Of a stretch of DNA of 64,000 bases, positions 9,284 to 17,890 are shown piece after piece; the stretch's first letter is position 1; each line of letters begins with the position of its first letter. Source of the DNA: an uncultured Tenacibaculum sp. (lineage in GTDB: Bacteria > Bacteroidota > Bacteroidia > Flavobacteriales > Flavobacteriaceae). Position numbers and translations under genes: made by a program. Location: the NCBI GenBank assembly GCA_947501615.1, contig CANMWK010000007.1, positions 124,001-188,000 of the forward strand, read 5' to 3'. The notes beneath the pieces were generated by a model. The model worked only from the letters and a program-made list of their open reading frames with translations, was not told where the DNA came from and searched no databases.

Positions 9284-9616
9284 ATGGAAGATTCTAAAAA
9301 CTTTTTCGATAAAGTATATGAAGTAACACGTTTAATTCCTCACGGAAGAGTAACAAGTTATGGAGCAATTGCAAAATACTTAGGAGCAGCTCGTTCTGCA
9401 AGAATGGTAGGTTGGGCGATGAACAATTCTGGGGGGAAAGAAGTGCCGGCACATAGAGTTGTGAATAGAAAAGGAATACTTACAGGAAAGCATCATTTTG
9501 ATGGAACTAATTTAATGCAACAATTACTAGAAAGTGAAGGGATAGAAGTTGTCGAAAATCAAATACAAAATTTAGAAGTTGTTTTTTGGGATCCGATGAA
9601 AGAACTCTTGGAATGA
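9284..9616 (+). CDS. Alkyltransferase-like protein (MGMT family, no acceptor Cys)
   Basis: Protein of 110 residues, the length of a lone MGMT DNA-binding domain. It has the helix-turn-helix segment (IPHGRVTSYGAIAKYLG) and the arginine-finger region (ARSARMVGWAM). Where O6-methylguanine methyltransferases have PCHRV, this protein has PAHRVVN (~residues 63-69), so the alkyl-accepting Cys is missing. Proteins of this type bind O6-alkylguanine in DNA without repairing it and are thought to flag the lesion for nucleotide excision repair. The assignment is firm at family level; the role in this organism is inferred. Confidence 0.85.
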   Translation: MEDSKNFFDKVYEVTRLIPHGRVTSYGAIAKYLGAARSARMVGWAMNNSGGKEVPAHRVVNRKGILTGKHHFDGTNLMQQLLESEGIEVVENQIQNLEVVFWDPMKELLE

Positions 9617-9639
9617 TTTTTGGTCGTTGGTTTTCACTT

Positions 9640-10449
9640 ATGAAAAAAACAATACGACTTACAATAACAATAGTATTTATCTCTTTTTTTGCTTGTAAAA
9701 AAAGAACTGCAATTAAACTTCCAGAAATTTTTGTGTCAGAATATGATACGATTATACAACATGATTTAAAAAGAATGGGAAGGTCAAATTCTATAATTTA
9801 TGCTATGAATGTATTAGGAAGTGATACAGTTAGGTTTGCTAATAGCGTAAAGTATAAAGAAGAGGGTTATGAAGATTACGATTATACTAGAAGATACGGA
9901 ACGGATAGTATAAAGGTGATTGTAGATCCTATTCAATTTTTTCATTCAAATTTATATGGAATGGTAAGTGTATTGCCGCCGCCTCCGCCTATGATGATTG
10001 ATGAAAATGAATCAAATTATGATAAGAGATACGAATCGTATTACCAAAAATTAGTGAGGACTCACTATGAAATGACACCTGTTTTTATTTATAATTTCTC
10101 TAATAAAAATCAAACAGTTCAAAAACCATTAGGTCAAGATTTATTCATGATAACTGAAGCAAAAACTGAAGATGGAAAATGGAAGCCTATTGAATTTTAT
10201 CAACAATTTCCGGTTTTATGTAGCACTGGTCATCAAAATTATAATTTACAACCCAATCATTTCATTATAGTTGGTACCAGGAAATATTTTGGAAACTATA
10301 AAACTAAATTACGTCTCAAGTTAAAGTCTTTTGGTAGCGTTTTTTATTCTAATAGTTTTGAAGGAACTGTAAATAAGAGTCAGTTTGATACTTCAGAATT
10401 ATTAGGAGATGAAAATCAAAATAGAAGTAAAGAATTCTTTTTAGACTAA
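9640..10449 (+). CDS. Putative lipoprotein, unknown function
   Basis: Protein of 269 residues from the ATG at 9640. This start is preferred over an upstream in-frame ATG at 9586 because it begins a clean lipoprotein signal, MKKTIRLTITIVFISFFAC, with Cys at position 19 followed by KKRT. The upstream start would overlap the preceding gene. The mature part is soluble and contains a short proline run (PPPPP, ~residue 125) and many Tyr/Asp residues. No domain was recognised. It may be co-transcribed with the alkyltransferase-like gene. Confidence 0.65.
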   Translation: MKKTIRLTITIVFISFFACKKRTAIKLPEIFVSEYDTIIQHDLKRMGRSNSIIYAMNVLGSDTVRFANSVKYKEEGYEDYDYTRRYGTDSIKVIVDPIQFFHSNLYGMVSVLPPPPPMMIDENESNYDKRYESYYQKLVRTHYEMTPVFIYNFSNKNQTVQKPLGQDLFMITEAKTEDGKWKPIEFYQQFPVLCSTGHQNYNLQPNHFIIVGTRKYFGNYKTKLRLKLKSFGSVFYSNSFEGTVNKSQFDTSELLGDENQNRSKEFFLD

Positions 10450-10490
10450 AGTCAATGACCAATATGATATTTTTTTTTATAAATCATTAA

Positions 10491-10506
10491 ATCGTATATC
10501 GCTAAT
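10491..10506. promoter_or_regulatory. 16-bp operator copy 1, upstream of the ArsR gene
   Basis: ATCGTATATCGCTAAT is repeated exactly at 10863-10878. This copy ends 10 nt before the TATATTTG box, over the spacer and -33 region, so bound protein would block the promoter. An outer ATTA/TAAT pair and a central TATA give weak dyad symmetry. Confidence 0.65.
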
Positions 10507-10516
10507 ATTAAATTAG

Positions 10517-10524
10517 TATATTTG
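10517..10524 (+). promoter_or_regulatory. -7 box of the ArsR gene, abutting its start codon
   Basis: TATATTTG matches TAnnTTTG; only 5 nt separate it from the ATG at 10530, which predicts a leaderless or nearly leaderless mRNA. Confidence 0.6.
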
Positions 10525-10529
10525 TCAAT

Positions 10530-10844
10530 ATGAAAATAAAAAAACAAGTTAACATAGAAGGTTCAGAAAACGCAATGTTTGTTGCTAGTATAGCAGATGC
10601 ATTATCACATCCTTTACGGGTAGCACTTGTGCATTATGTAAAAGAAAGAAATGGAGTTAGAAATGATGTTTGCAATAAAGATTTGGTTAATCATTTTCCG
10701 TATAGTCAATCCAGTCTTTCTCAACATGTTAAAAAATTAGTGAATAGTAATGTTTTTACTGTGAAGTATGAAGATAGGTTTTCTTTTTACAGTGTGAATG
10801 AAGAAGTTTTGAAAAGCTTTTCTGAACTAATTGTTAAATTATAA
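10530..10844 (+). CDS. ArsR-family winged-helix transcriptional regulator
   Basis: Protein of 104 residues, typical of stand-alone ArsR/SmtB repressors. The recognition helix region reads YSQSSLSQHVKKLVNSNVF (~residues 63-81) and a beta-wing follows (VKYEDRFSFYSVNEE). The N-terminal helix has the usual ADALSHPLRVALVHYV pattern. No metal-binding ELCVC motif is present, so it probably senses something other than As, Cd or Zn. The same 16-bp site lies over its own promoter and in front of the downstream acetyltransferase gene, suggesting autorepression and joint control of the pair. Confidence 0.85.
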   Translation: MKIKKQVNIEGSENAMFVASIADALSHPLRVALVHYVKERNGVRNDVCNKDLVNHFPYSQSSLSQHVKKLVNSNVFTVKYEDRFSFYSVNEEVLKSFSELIVKL

Positions 10845-10862
10845 TTTTTAAAAACATCATTA

Positions 10863-10878
10863 ATCGTATATCGCTAAT
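10863..10878. promoter_or_regulatory. 16-bp operator copy 2, upstream of the GNAT gene
   Basis: Exact copy of the 16-mer at 10491-10506, with CATTA just before it in both places. It overlaps a degenerate -7 box (AATGTTTG, 10876-10883) and lies 33 nt before the ATG of the acetyltransferase gene. Confidence 0.65.
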
Positions 10879-10911
10879 GTTTGATTTTATAAAATAAAAT
10901 GTATAAAAATT

Positions 10912-11406
10912 ATGGATATTAATTTAGTGTCAATGACTGAAGATCATTGGGAAAAAGTTTCAGAAATATACAAAGAAGGTATAGCTACAGGTAATGCTAC
11001 ATTTGAAACTAATGTCCCTAAATATACAGATTGGGATAAAAATCATGTAAAGAACTGTAGATTAGTTGCTAAAATAGATACTGAAGTAGTGGGATGGGCA
11101 GCATTGACTAATGTTTCAAGTCGATGTATTTATAGTGGAGTAGCAGAAGTTAGTGTTTATGTATCAAAATTATACTTTGGAAGAAAAATAGGAACAGCAC
11201 TATTAAACCGTTTAATAGAAAAAAGTGAAGAAAATGGTATTTGGACGTTACAATCTGGAATTTTTCCAGAAAACATAGCAAGTATTAAAATTCATGAAAA
11301 ACTAGGATTCAGAACAGTAGGCTATAGAGAAAAAATAGGGAGAATGGATGGTGTTTGGAGAGATACAGTAATTTTAGAAAGAAGAAGTAAACTAGTTGGG
11401 ATTTGA
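10912..11406 (+). CDS. GNAT N-acetyltransferase, phosphinothricin acetyltransferase-like
   Basis: Protein of 164 residues. The start (DHWEKVSEIYKEGIATGNATFET) and the acetyl-CoA region (YVSKLYFGRKIGTALLNRLIEKS, then NIASIKIHEKLGF) match the Pat/MnaT branch of the GNAT superfamily, which acetylates phosphinothricin-like compounds or amino acid analogues such as methionine sulfone. It acts in the cytoplasm. It lies 67 nt after an ArsR gene and shares that gene's 16-bp upstream site, so an inducible detoxification pair is plausible. The true substrate is unknown. Confidence 0.8.
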   Translation: MDINLVSMTEDHWEKVSEIYKEGIATGNATFETNVPKYTDWDKNHVKNCRLVAKIDTEVVGWAALTNVSSRCIYSGVAEVSVYVSKLYFGRKIGTALLNRLIEKSEENGIWTLQSGIFPENIASIKIHEKLGFRTVGYREKIGRMDGVWRDTVILERRSKLVGI

Positions 11407-11472
11407 TAAACAGCGCTTATTATGCAATAAATAATCACAATTTACTTTTTTTATTATCTAAAGTCTAAGCCT

Positions 11473-11480
11473 TATCTTTG
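11473..11480 (+). promoter_or_regulatory. Putative -7 box of the mrp operon
   Basis: TATCTTTG matches TAnnTTTG and lies 25 nt before the ATG at 11506. No exact TTG is found at the -33 distance. Confidence 0.45.
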
Positions 11481-11505
11481 TAATTTAGAATAAACAAGAT
11501 ATTTA

Positions 11506-12636
11506 ATGGGCTTTACAAAGCAAGATATATACAATGCATTAGAAACAATAACTGCTCCTGGAGAAGGAAAAAGTTTAGTTGAAAATGAGAATGTGAAAAA
11601 TGTAGTTACTTTTGGTAATGAGGTAATTGTAGATGTAGTTATAGGAAATCCAACACTACAAGCTAAAAAAAAGATGGAAACTGAAATTAAAAAAGCAATC
11701 CATCAAAATGTAAGTGATAGCATTGAAGTTAAAGTTAATGTAAAGGCTGAGGTAAAGCCTAAAGAAGAGGTAAATCAAATTCGAGGAAAAGAAATTCCAA
11801 ATATTAAAAATATTATTGCCATTGCTTCCGGTAAAGGAGGTGTAGGTAAATCTACAGTTACAGCTAATGTTGCGATTAGTCTAGCAAAAATGGGATTCAA
11901 TGTAGGTGTTTTAGATGCAGATGTTTATGGGCCTTCGCAACACATTATGTTCGATGTTGAACGTGAAAGACCATTATCAGTTAAAGTTGATGGACGCTCT
12001 AAAATGAAACCTGTTGAAAGTTATGGAGTAAAATTATTATCACTAGGTTTCTTTACAAATCCAAATCAAGCTGTAATTTGGAGAGGACCTATGGCGTCTA
12101 AAGCTTTAAATCAATTAATTTTTGATGCAGATTGGGGAGAAATCGATTTCTTATTAATCGACTTGCCACCAGGAACAGGGGATGTACATCTATCAATTGT
12201 TCAGGCATTACCAATAACAGGAGCAGTTGTTGTAAGTACACCACAGAACATAGCTTTAGCAGATGCGAAAAAAGGTGTAGCAATGTTTCAACAAGAAGCT
12301 ATTAATGTTCCGGTTCTAGGTATTGTAGAGAATATGGCGTATTTTACTCCTGCTGAATTACCAGAGAATAAATACTATATTTTTGGCCAAAATGGAGCTA
12401 AAAATCTAGCAGAAGATATAGAAACAAAATTCTTAGGTGAAATTCCGATTGTTCAAAGCATTAGAGAAGCAGGAGATGTTGGTCATCCTGTAGCATTACA
12501 AAACGGAACAAAACTAGAAGAATCATTCAAAGAAATAACACAAGAAATTGTGTCAGAGTTGTTAAAAAGAAATGCAAATTTACCTCCTACAGAAGTAGTA
12601 CGAATTACTACTATGAGTGGTTGTAGTACAAAATAA
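11506..12636 (+). CDS. apbC: Mrp/ApbC-type Fe-S cluster carrier ATPase
   Basis: Protein of 376 residues. An N-terminal MIP18/DUF59 domain covers ~1-95. The P-loop GKGGVGKST (~108-116) is of the deviant Walker A type seen in MinD/Mrp proteins. The Walker B-like DLPPGTGD follows at ~212-219. Mrp proteins bind and transfer [4Fe-4S] clusters to target apoproteins in the cytoplasm. The C-terminal tail ends SGCSTK with a single Cys; the classical CxxC is not obvious. A NifU-domain gene starts 11 nt downstream, and Fe-S and flavin redox genes follow, so the run is probably one operon. Confidence 0.92.
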   Translation: MGFTKQDIYNALETITAPGEGKSLVENENVKNVVTFGNEVIVDVVIGNPTLQAKKKMETEIKKAIHQNVSDSIEVKVNVKAEVKPKEEVNQIRGKEIPNIKNIIAIASGKGGVGKSTVTANVAISLAKMGFNVGVLDADVYGPSQHIMFDVERERPLSVKVDGRSKMKPVESYGVKLLSLGFFTNPNQAVIWRGPMASKALNQLIFDADWGEIDFLLIDLPPGTGDVHLSIVQALPITGAVVVSTPQNIALADAKKGVAMFQQEAINVPVLGIVENMAYFTPAELPENKYYIFGQNGAKNLAEDIETKFLGEIPIVQSIREAGDVGHPVALQNGTKLEESFKEITQEIVSELLKRNANLPPTEVVRITTMSGCSTK

Positions 12637-12647
12637 GTCAGTAATAT

Positions 12648-12881
12648 ATGTCAGTAGAAACACAAGATAAAGTAGAAAAAGCATTAGAAGAAATTCGTCC
12701 ATTTTTAATTAGTGATGGAGGAAATATTAAGCTTTTATCAGTAGAAAATAACATTGTAAAAGTACAATTAGAAGGAGCTTGCAGCGGTTGTTCTGTAAAC
12801 CAAATGACACTTAAAAATGGTGTAGAAGCAACGATTAAAAGACATGCTCCAGAGATTGAAGAAGTGATTAATGTAGCTTAA
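12648..12881 (+). CDS. NifU C-terminal domain scaffold protein
   Basis: Protein of 77 residues, equal to one NifU/Nfu C-terminal domain. The cluster-binding motif GACSGCSV supplies the CxxC (~residues 45-48). Such proteins assemble or carry Fe-S clusters. It sits between Mrp and a flavoprotein that may pass electrons to a [2Fe-2S] ferredoxin, with 11- and 13-nt gaps, consistent with co-transcription. Confidence 0.92.
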   Translation: MSVETQDKVEKALEEIRPFLISDGGNIKLLSVENNIVKVQLEGACSGCSVNQMTLKNGVEATIKRHAPEIEEVINVA

Positions 12882-12894
12882 TAATTTTACTTTT

Positions 12895-13950
12895 ATGATT
12901 ACAACCGATATACTTATCATAGGTGCCGGTCCCACAGGTTTGTTTACAGTTTTTGAAGCAGGCTTACTAAAACTTCGTTGTCATTTAATTGATGCATTAC
13001 CACAGCCGGGCGGTCAATGTTCTGAGATTTACCCCAAGAAACCTATTTATGATATTCCTGCGTATCCAGAGATTTTAGCGGGTGATTTAACAGATAAATT
13101 AATGGAGCAAATTAAACAATTTGAACCAGGGTTTACTTTAGGAGAACGTGCAGATACTGTTGAAAAGCAAGAAGACGGAACATTTATAGTTACTACAAAT
13201 AAAGGAACAAAACATCACGCTCCAGTAGTTGCTATCGCTGGTGGATTAGGAAGTTTTGAGCCCAGAAAACCACCTATTAGTAACATAGCAGATTACGAAG
13301 GAAAAGGAGTAGAGTATATTATTAAAGAACCAGAAATGTACCGTGGAAAAGACGTGGTTATTGCTGGTGGTGGAGATTCTGCTTTAGACTGGTCTATTTT
13401 CTTAGCTGATGTTGCTAATTCAGTTACGTTAATCCACAGAAGAAATGAATTTAGAGGTCATTTAGATTCTGTAGATCAGGTACAAGAATTAAAAAACGAA
13501 GGTAAAATCAACTTAATTACGCCTGCTGAAGTTAAAGCTATTGTTGGTGATGGAAAAGTTGAAGGAGTTGAAGTGCATAAGAAAGATGAAGAGCCTTTTG
13601 TAATCAATACAGATCATTTTATTCCTTTATTTGGATTATCTCCAAAACTAGGCCCTATAGCTGACTGGGGTCTTGAAATTGAGAAGAATGCTATTAAAGT
13701 GAATAACGCATTAGATTACCAAACTAATATTCCTGGAATTTATGCAATTGGTGATGTAAATACGTATCCAGGTAAGTTGAAATTAATTTTATGTGGATTT
13801 CATGAAGCTACTTTAATGTGTCAAAGTGCTTTCAAGAGAATTTTTCCAGATAAAAAATATGTGATGAAATATACGACAGTTGGTGGTGTACAAGGTTTCG
13901 ATGGAACTAAAAAAGAAGCACCAAAAGCTGTAGTAAAAGCAATAAAATAG
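12895..13950 (+). CDS. NAD(P)/FAD oxidoreductase, ferredoxin-NADP reductase type
   Basis: Protein of 351 residues with the FAD-binding GAGPTGLF (~9-16), PQPGGQC (~40-46), an NAD(P)-binding GGGDSALDW (~155-163) and a second FAD motif with AIGDVN (~288-293). It resembles the thioredoxin-reductase-like ferredoxin-NADP reductases (YumC type). The CxxC disulphide centre of true thioredoxin reductases is absent. Together with the downstream membrane hydroxylase and [2Fe-2S] ferredoxin, it probably supplies electrons from NAD(P)H to the ferredoxin. The next gene follows with no gap. Confidence 0.85.
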   Translation: MITTDILIIGAGPTGLFTVFEAGLLKLRCHLIDALPQPGGQCSEIYPKKPIYDIPAYPEILAGDLTDKLMEQIKQFEPGFTLGERADTVEKQEDGTFIVTTNKGTKHHAPVVAIAGGLGSFEPRKPPISNIADYEGKGVEYIIKEPEMYRGKDVVIAGGGDSALDWSIFLADVANSVTLIHRRNEFRGHLDSVDQVQELKNEGKINLITPAEVKAIVGDGKVEGVEVHKKDEEPFVINTDHFIPLFGLSPKLGPIADWGLEIEKNAIKVNNALDYQTNIPGIYAIGDVNTYPGKLKLILCGFHEATLMCQSAFKRIFPDKKYVMKYTTVGGVQGFDGTKKEAPKAVVKAIK

Positions 13951-14856
13951 TTGATATTTAGCGAATTTATACAACAATTATCAGAAGATAAACTTTTATA
14001 TTTTGCGTTGCCAGTATTCTTTTTTACAATGCTGGTGGAGTATCAGTTTGCTAAAGATAAATATCATGGCAAAGACACTACTGTTTCTTTAGTAATGATG
14101 GTGTTTTCAGCAATAATAGAGTTTATTCCAAAGGTATTGGCGTTTGTTGTATTTTTCTATTTACATGAATTAAGTCCGTTAAAAGACGTTGTTGGTCGCC
14201 AATGGTGGGCTTGGTTACTATTGTTTTTTGCTGATGATATTTCATATTACTGGTTTCATCGTTTAAATCATGAAGTTCGTTTGTTTTGGGCAGGCCATGT
14301 TCCACATCATTCATCTATTTATATGAATTTAGGAACAGCATTACGTCAAGGAGTTGGAGAACGTATTCACAAGTTTTTCTTTTGGTTATGGATTCCATTA
14401 CTAGGATTTGATCCTTTAATGCTATTCACCATGATGGGCGTAAGTTTAATGTATCAGTTTTTTGTGCATACTGAACTAGTAGATAAACTACCGAAGCCAA
14501 TTGAGTTTATTTTCAATACACCATCGCATCACAGAGTTCATCATGCATCTAATATTCGGTATTTAGATTGTAATCATGCTGGGGTTTTAATTATTTGGGA
14601 TCGTTTTTTTGGTACCTTTTCAGAAGAATTAAAAGATATTGATCAGCCTGTGTATGGATTAACGGTAAATATTGAAACATTTCATCCAGTTAAAGTTGCT
14701 ACGCACGAGTATGCTGCAATTTGGAAAGACGTAAAACGAGCTGATAAATGGTCCGATAAATTGAATTATATTTTTAATTCGCCAGGATGGAGTCACGATG
14801 GAGAAGATAAACGAGCGAAAGTGCTAAGAAAGAAATTGAAAAAACAAGAAGATTAA
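13951..14856 (+). CDS. Sterol desaturase/fatty acid hydroxylase family membrane di-iron enzyme
   Basis: Protein of 301 residues with about four or five membrane segments and the eight-His signature of the superfamily: HRLNH (~107-111), HVPHH (~119-123) and HHRVHH (~192-197). These residues bind a di-iron centre that activates O2 to hydroxylate or desaturate a lipid substrate in the membrane. The start is a TTG directly after the TAG of the preceding gene; no suitable ATG lies closer than about 25 codons in. The flanking reductase and ferredoxin genes probably supply its electrons. The substrate (fatty acid, sphingolipid, carotenoid or other) is not known. Confidence 0.85.
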   Translation: MIFSEFIQQLSEDKLLYFALPVFFFTMLVEYQFAKDKYHGKDTTVSLVMMVFSAIIEFIPKVLAFVVFFYLHELSPLKDVVGRQWWAWLLLFFADDISYYWFHRLNHEVRLFWAGHVPHHSSIYMNLGTALRQGVGERIHKFFFWLWIPLLGFDPLMLFTMMGVSLMYQFFVHTELVDKLPKPIEFIFNTPSHHRVHHASNIRYLDCNHAGVLIIWDRFFGTFSEELKDIDQPVYGLTVNIETFHPVKVATHEYAAIWKDVKRADKWSDKLNYIFNSPGWSHDGEDKRAKVLRKKLKKQED

Positions 14857-14860
14857 TAGT

Positions 14861-15142
14861 ATGATGTTAAATATTGTGTTACTTTCACCATTAGAGTTTA
14901 CCGATTATGTTTCTATTTCATTGAATGAACTAGTTATTATTTTCTGCGTATCATGTGCTTTAGGATTGTTCACTCACTTCTTTTTTTCTAAAGAATATAC
15001 ACGTTTAAATGAGAATGGAGAAGTAGAAAAAATCAAATTTAAACCCTTTTCTCTAGGGGTAAAAGTCATTACTATTTTTATTACGCTAATCGTGATTTTT
15101 ATGCCTATTTTTAAATTATTAGGAGTAGATTACTTTATTTAA
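14861..15142 (+). CDS. Small membrane protein in the redox operon
   Basis: Protein of 93 residues with two predicted membrane segments (~20-42 and ~67-88) joined by a charged loop (KEYTRLNENGEVEKIKFK). No family was recognised. It lies 4 nt after the di-iron hydroxylase gene and 1 nt before the ferredoxin gene. This tight packing suggests it works with them, perhaps as a small subunit or a docking partner at the membrane. Two tandem ATGs at 14861 and 14864 leave the exact start open. Confidence 0.6.
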   Translation: MMLNIVLLSPLEFTDYVSISLNELVIIFCVSCALGLFTHFFFSKEYTRLNENGEVEKIKFKPFSLGVKVITIFITLIVIFMPIFKLLGVDYFI

Positions 15143-15143
15143 C

Positions 15144-15479
15144 ATGCAAGATCAAGATATTACAATAAAAATTACAGATAGAGAGGGTGTTACACATGAA
15201 GTGCAAGCACCAACAGATATGAATATGAATTTAATGGAAGTAATTCGTTCTTACGAATTAGCTCCTGAAGGAACAGTTGGTATTTGTGGAGGAATGGCAA
15301 TGTGCGCTTCTTGCCAGTGTTATGTGAAATCAGATCACGAACTTCCAGAAATGACGGATGACGAAGATGCAATGCTTGCAGAAGCTTTTTATGTAGAAGA
15401 TAACAGCCGTTTAGGATGTCAAATTCATATGACTCCAGAACTCGATGGATTAGAAGTTGAGATTGCTCCTGAAAGTTAA
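15144..15479 (+). CDS. [2Fe-2S] ferredoxin, adrenodoxin/putidaredoxin type
   Basis: Protein of 111 residues. The cluster ligands are visible as C-x5-C-x2-C in CGGMAMCASC (~residues 49-58) with the fourth Cys in RLGCQIH (~94), the spacing of vertebrate-type ferredoxins that feed monooxygenases. The acidic stretch PEMTDDEDAML between them matches the partner-docking region of the family. It carries electrons in the cytoplasm. Its operon holds a ferredoxin-NADP reductase-like gene and a di-iron hydroxylase, a complete electron chain. Confidence 0.92.
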   Translation: MQDQDITIKITDREGVTHEVQAPTDMNMNLMEVIRSYELAPEGTVGICGGMAMCASCQCYVKSDHELPEMTDDEDAMLAEAFYVEDNSRLGCQIHMTPELDGLEVEIAPES

Positions 15480-15503
15480 TTTTAATTTATTCTAAATAAG
15501 TGT

Positions 15504-15511
15504 TACATTTG
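15504..15511 (+). promoter_or_regulatory. -7 box abutting the start of the 100-aa gene
   Basis: TACATTTG matches TAnnTTTG; only 4 nt separate it from the ATG at 15516, predicting a leaderless mRNA. Confidence 0.55.
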
Positions 15512-15515
15512 CATT

Positions 15516-15818
15516 ATGAATGTAGATGTAAGTGTTGAGTACGAGATCGATCTTAAGGAGATCACATTTTGTAAGTACGAATTAAAAACAGTTAATAAAA
15601 GAATCCCGCTATCATTTCCTCAATTATTACAATTGAGAAAAAATGTATACAATCTTACAAAGCCTGAAGCTTTATATAATATCATTGATTCAGAGAATTT
15701 TGTATTGCTTTTTGTAGCTGACAAGCAACATTTAATTTACTTAGATATTCCTCAAATCTTAAACTTAAGAAACACAATAGATTCGTTTTTTTACAGTTTT
15801 AAATCAGTTTCAATCTAA
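15516..15818 (+). CDS. Conserved-looking small protein, unknown function
   Basis: Protein of 100 residues, soluble, with no signal peptide or membrane segment. A beta-rich start (VSVEYEIDLKEITFCKYELK) is followed by two amphipathic helices with a similar pattern, FPQLLQLRKNVYNL and IPQILNLRNTIDSFF, which may be an internal repeat. No family was recognised with confidence. It has its own promoter box and lies between the ferredoxin and ferritin genes, so a link to iron or redox control is possible but not shown. Confidence 0.6.
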   Translation: MNVDVSVEYEIDLKEITFCKYELKTVNKRIPLSFPQLLQLRKNVYNLTKPEALYNIIDSENFVLLFVADKQHLIYLDIPQILNLRNTIDSFFYSFKSVSI

Positions 15819-15883
15819 ATAATATGCTTATTTAGACTTTTTTCAAATTTATCAAACTCCTATGTTTAAAGGCTTTATTGTTG

Positions 15884-15891
15884 TATTTTTG
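15884..15891 (+). promoter_or_regulatory. Putative -7 box of the ferritin gene
   Basis: TATTTTTG matches TAnnTTTG and lies 21 nt before the ATG at 15913. No clear TTG is found at the -33 distance. Confidence 0.45.
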
Positions 15892-15912
15892 AAATAAGTA
15901 AAATAGAATATC

Positions 15913-16419
15913 ATGAAAACAGCAATAAGAAAACAAATGACGATAAATCCTGTAGTTATGGATTTATTAAACAGTCAAATAGCATTAGAAATGAAAGCCT
16001 CTGCATCTTATTTAGCTATGGCTTCATGGTGCGATCAAAGAGAATTATTAAACAGTAAATCATTTTTCTATAAGCAAGCTGAAGAAGAGAGAGAGCATGC
16101 AATGAAAATATTTGCATTTATTAACGATAATGGTGGAGCAGCAATTTCTCCAAGTGTAGAAAATGTAAATAATGATTTCGAAAGCCTTAGAGCGATTTAT
16201 GAAACTTCATTAGATCAAGAAATAAATGTAACAGAATCAATCTTCAATATCTTTAAAACAGCTAGAAAAGAAGATGATTTTGTAACAGAGGTATTCTTAC
16301 AGTGGTTCATTTCAGAACAATCTGAAGAAGAAGATACCATGAGAAGCATTATCGATGTATTTGATTTAATGGAAGGAATGCCATTAAAAATGATCGACGA
16401 AAGATTACCAAAAGAGTAA
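15913..16419 (+). CDS. ftnA: Ferritin, non-haem iron storage protein
   Basis: Protein of 168 residues, typical for bacterial FtnA. The ferroxidase-centre residues are visible in the helices as NSQIALEMKASASYLAMASWC and FYKQAEEEREHAMKIFAF, and QWFISEQSEEEDTM supplies the second metal-site pair. It oxidises Fe(II) and stores iron in a 24-mer shell in the cytoplasm. The proximity to the Fe-S genes is notable, but it has its own promoter box and terminator, so it is a single-gene unit. Confidence 0.93.
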   Translation: MKTAIRKQMTINPVVMDLLNSQIALEMKASASYLAMASWCDQRELLNSKSFFYKQAEEEREHAMKIFAFINDNGGAAISPSVENVNNDFESLRAIYETSLDQEINVTESIFNIFKTARKEDDFVTEVFLQWFISEQSEEEDTMRSIIDVFDLMEGMPLKMIDERLPKE

Positions 16420-16443
16420 TTTGATGTATAACAATATGCTAAG

Positions 16444-16477
16444 GTCCGAAGTTAATAGCTTCGGACTTTTTGTTTTT
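16444..16477 (+). terminator. Rho-independent terminator after ferritin
   Basis: GTCCGAAG (16444-16451) pairs perfectly with CTTCGGAC (16459-16466) around a 7-nt loop, followed by TTTTTGTTTTT. Confidence 0.9.
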
Positions 16478-16530
16478 AGGAATTCTTGGCAGAGTGACTT
16501 TTATCAGTCTGTAATCCCCAATCTTTTTAT

Positions 16531-16538
16531 TATATTTG
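16531..16538 (+). promoter_or_regulatory. Putative -7 box of hmgA
   Basis: TATATTTG matches TAnnTTTG and is the best box between the ferritin terminator and hmgA. It would give an untranslated leader of roughly 180 nt, long for this genome; a closer, less canonical promoter is possible. Confidence 0.35.
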
Positions 16539-16724
16539 TAAGACAAACAACTAAATCGCTAAGAATGTTCTGGTTAGGCTTACTAGCACACTTAAAATTT
16601 TTAATCAAGCGAAATCCTGAGTGATAGGTTAATGGATCAATATATCTATTTGAGAATGCAATGCTTAATCAATTTTTTGATTTTCAGTATACATTATATC
16701 ATTAACAAATAAAACTATCGGCTT

Positions 16725-17882
<1,158 letters not shown>

Positions 17883-17890
17883 ATTTTTAT

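Noticed and set aside
16421..16624. 67-codon open frame after ferritin
   Set aside because: It runs through a strong terminator hairpin and the putative hmgA promoter box and has no recognisable protein features.
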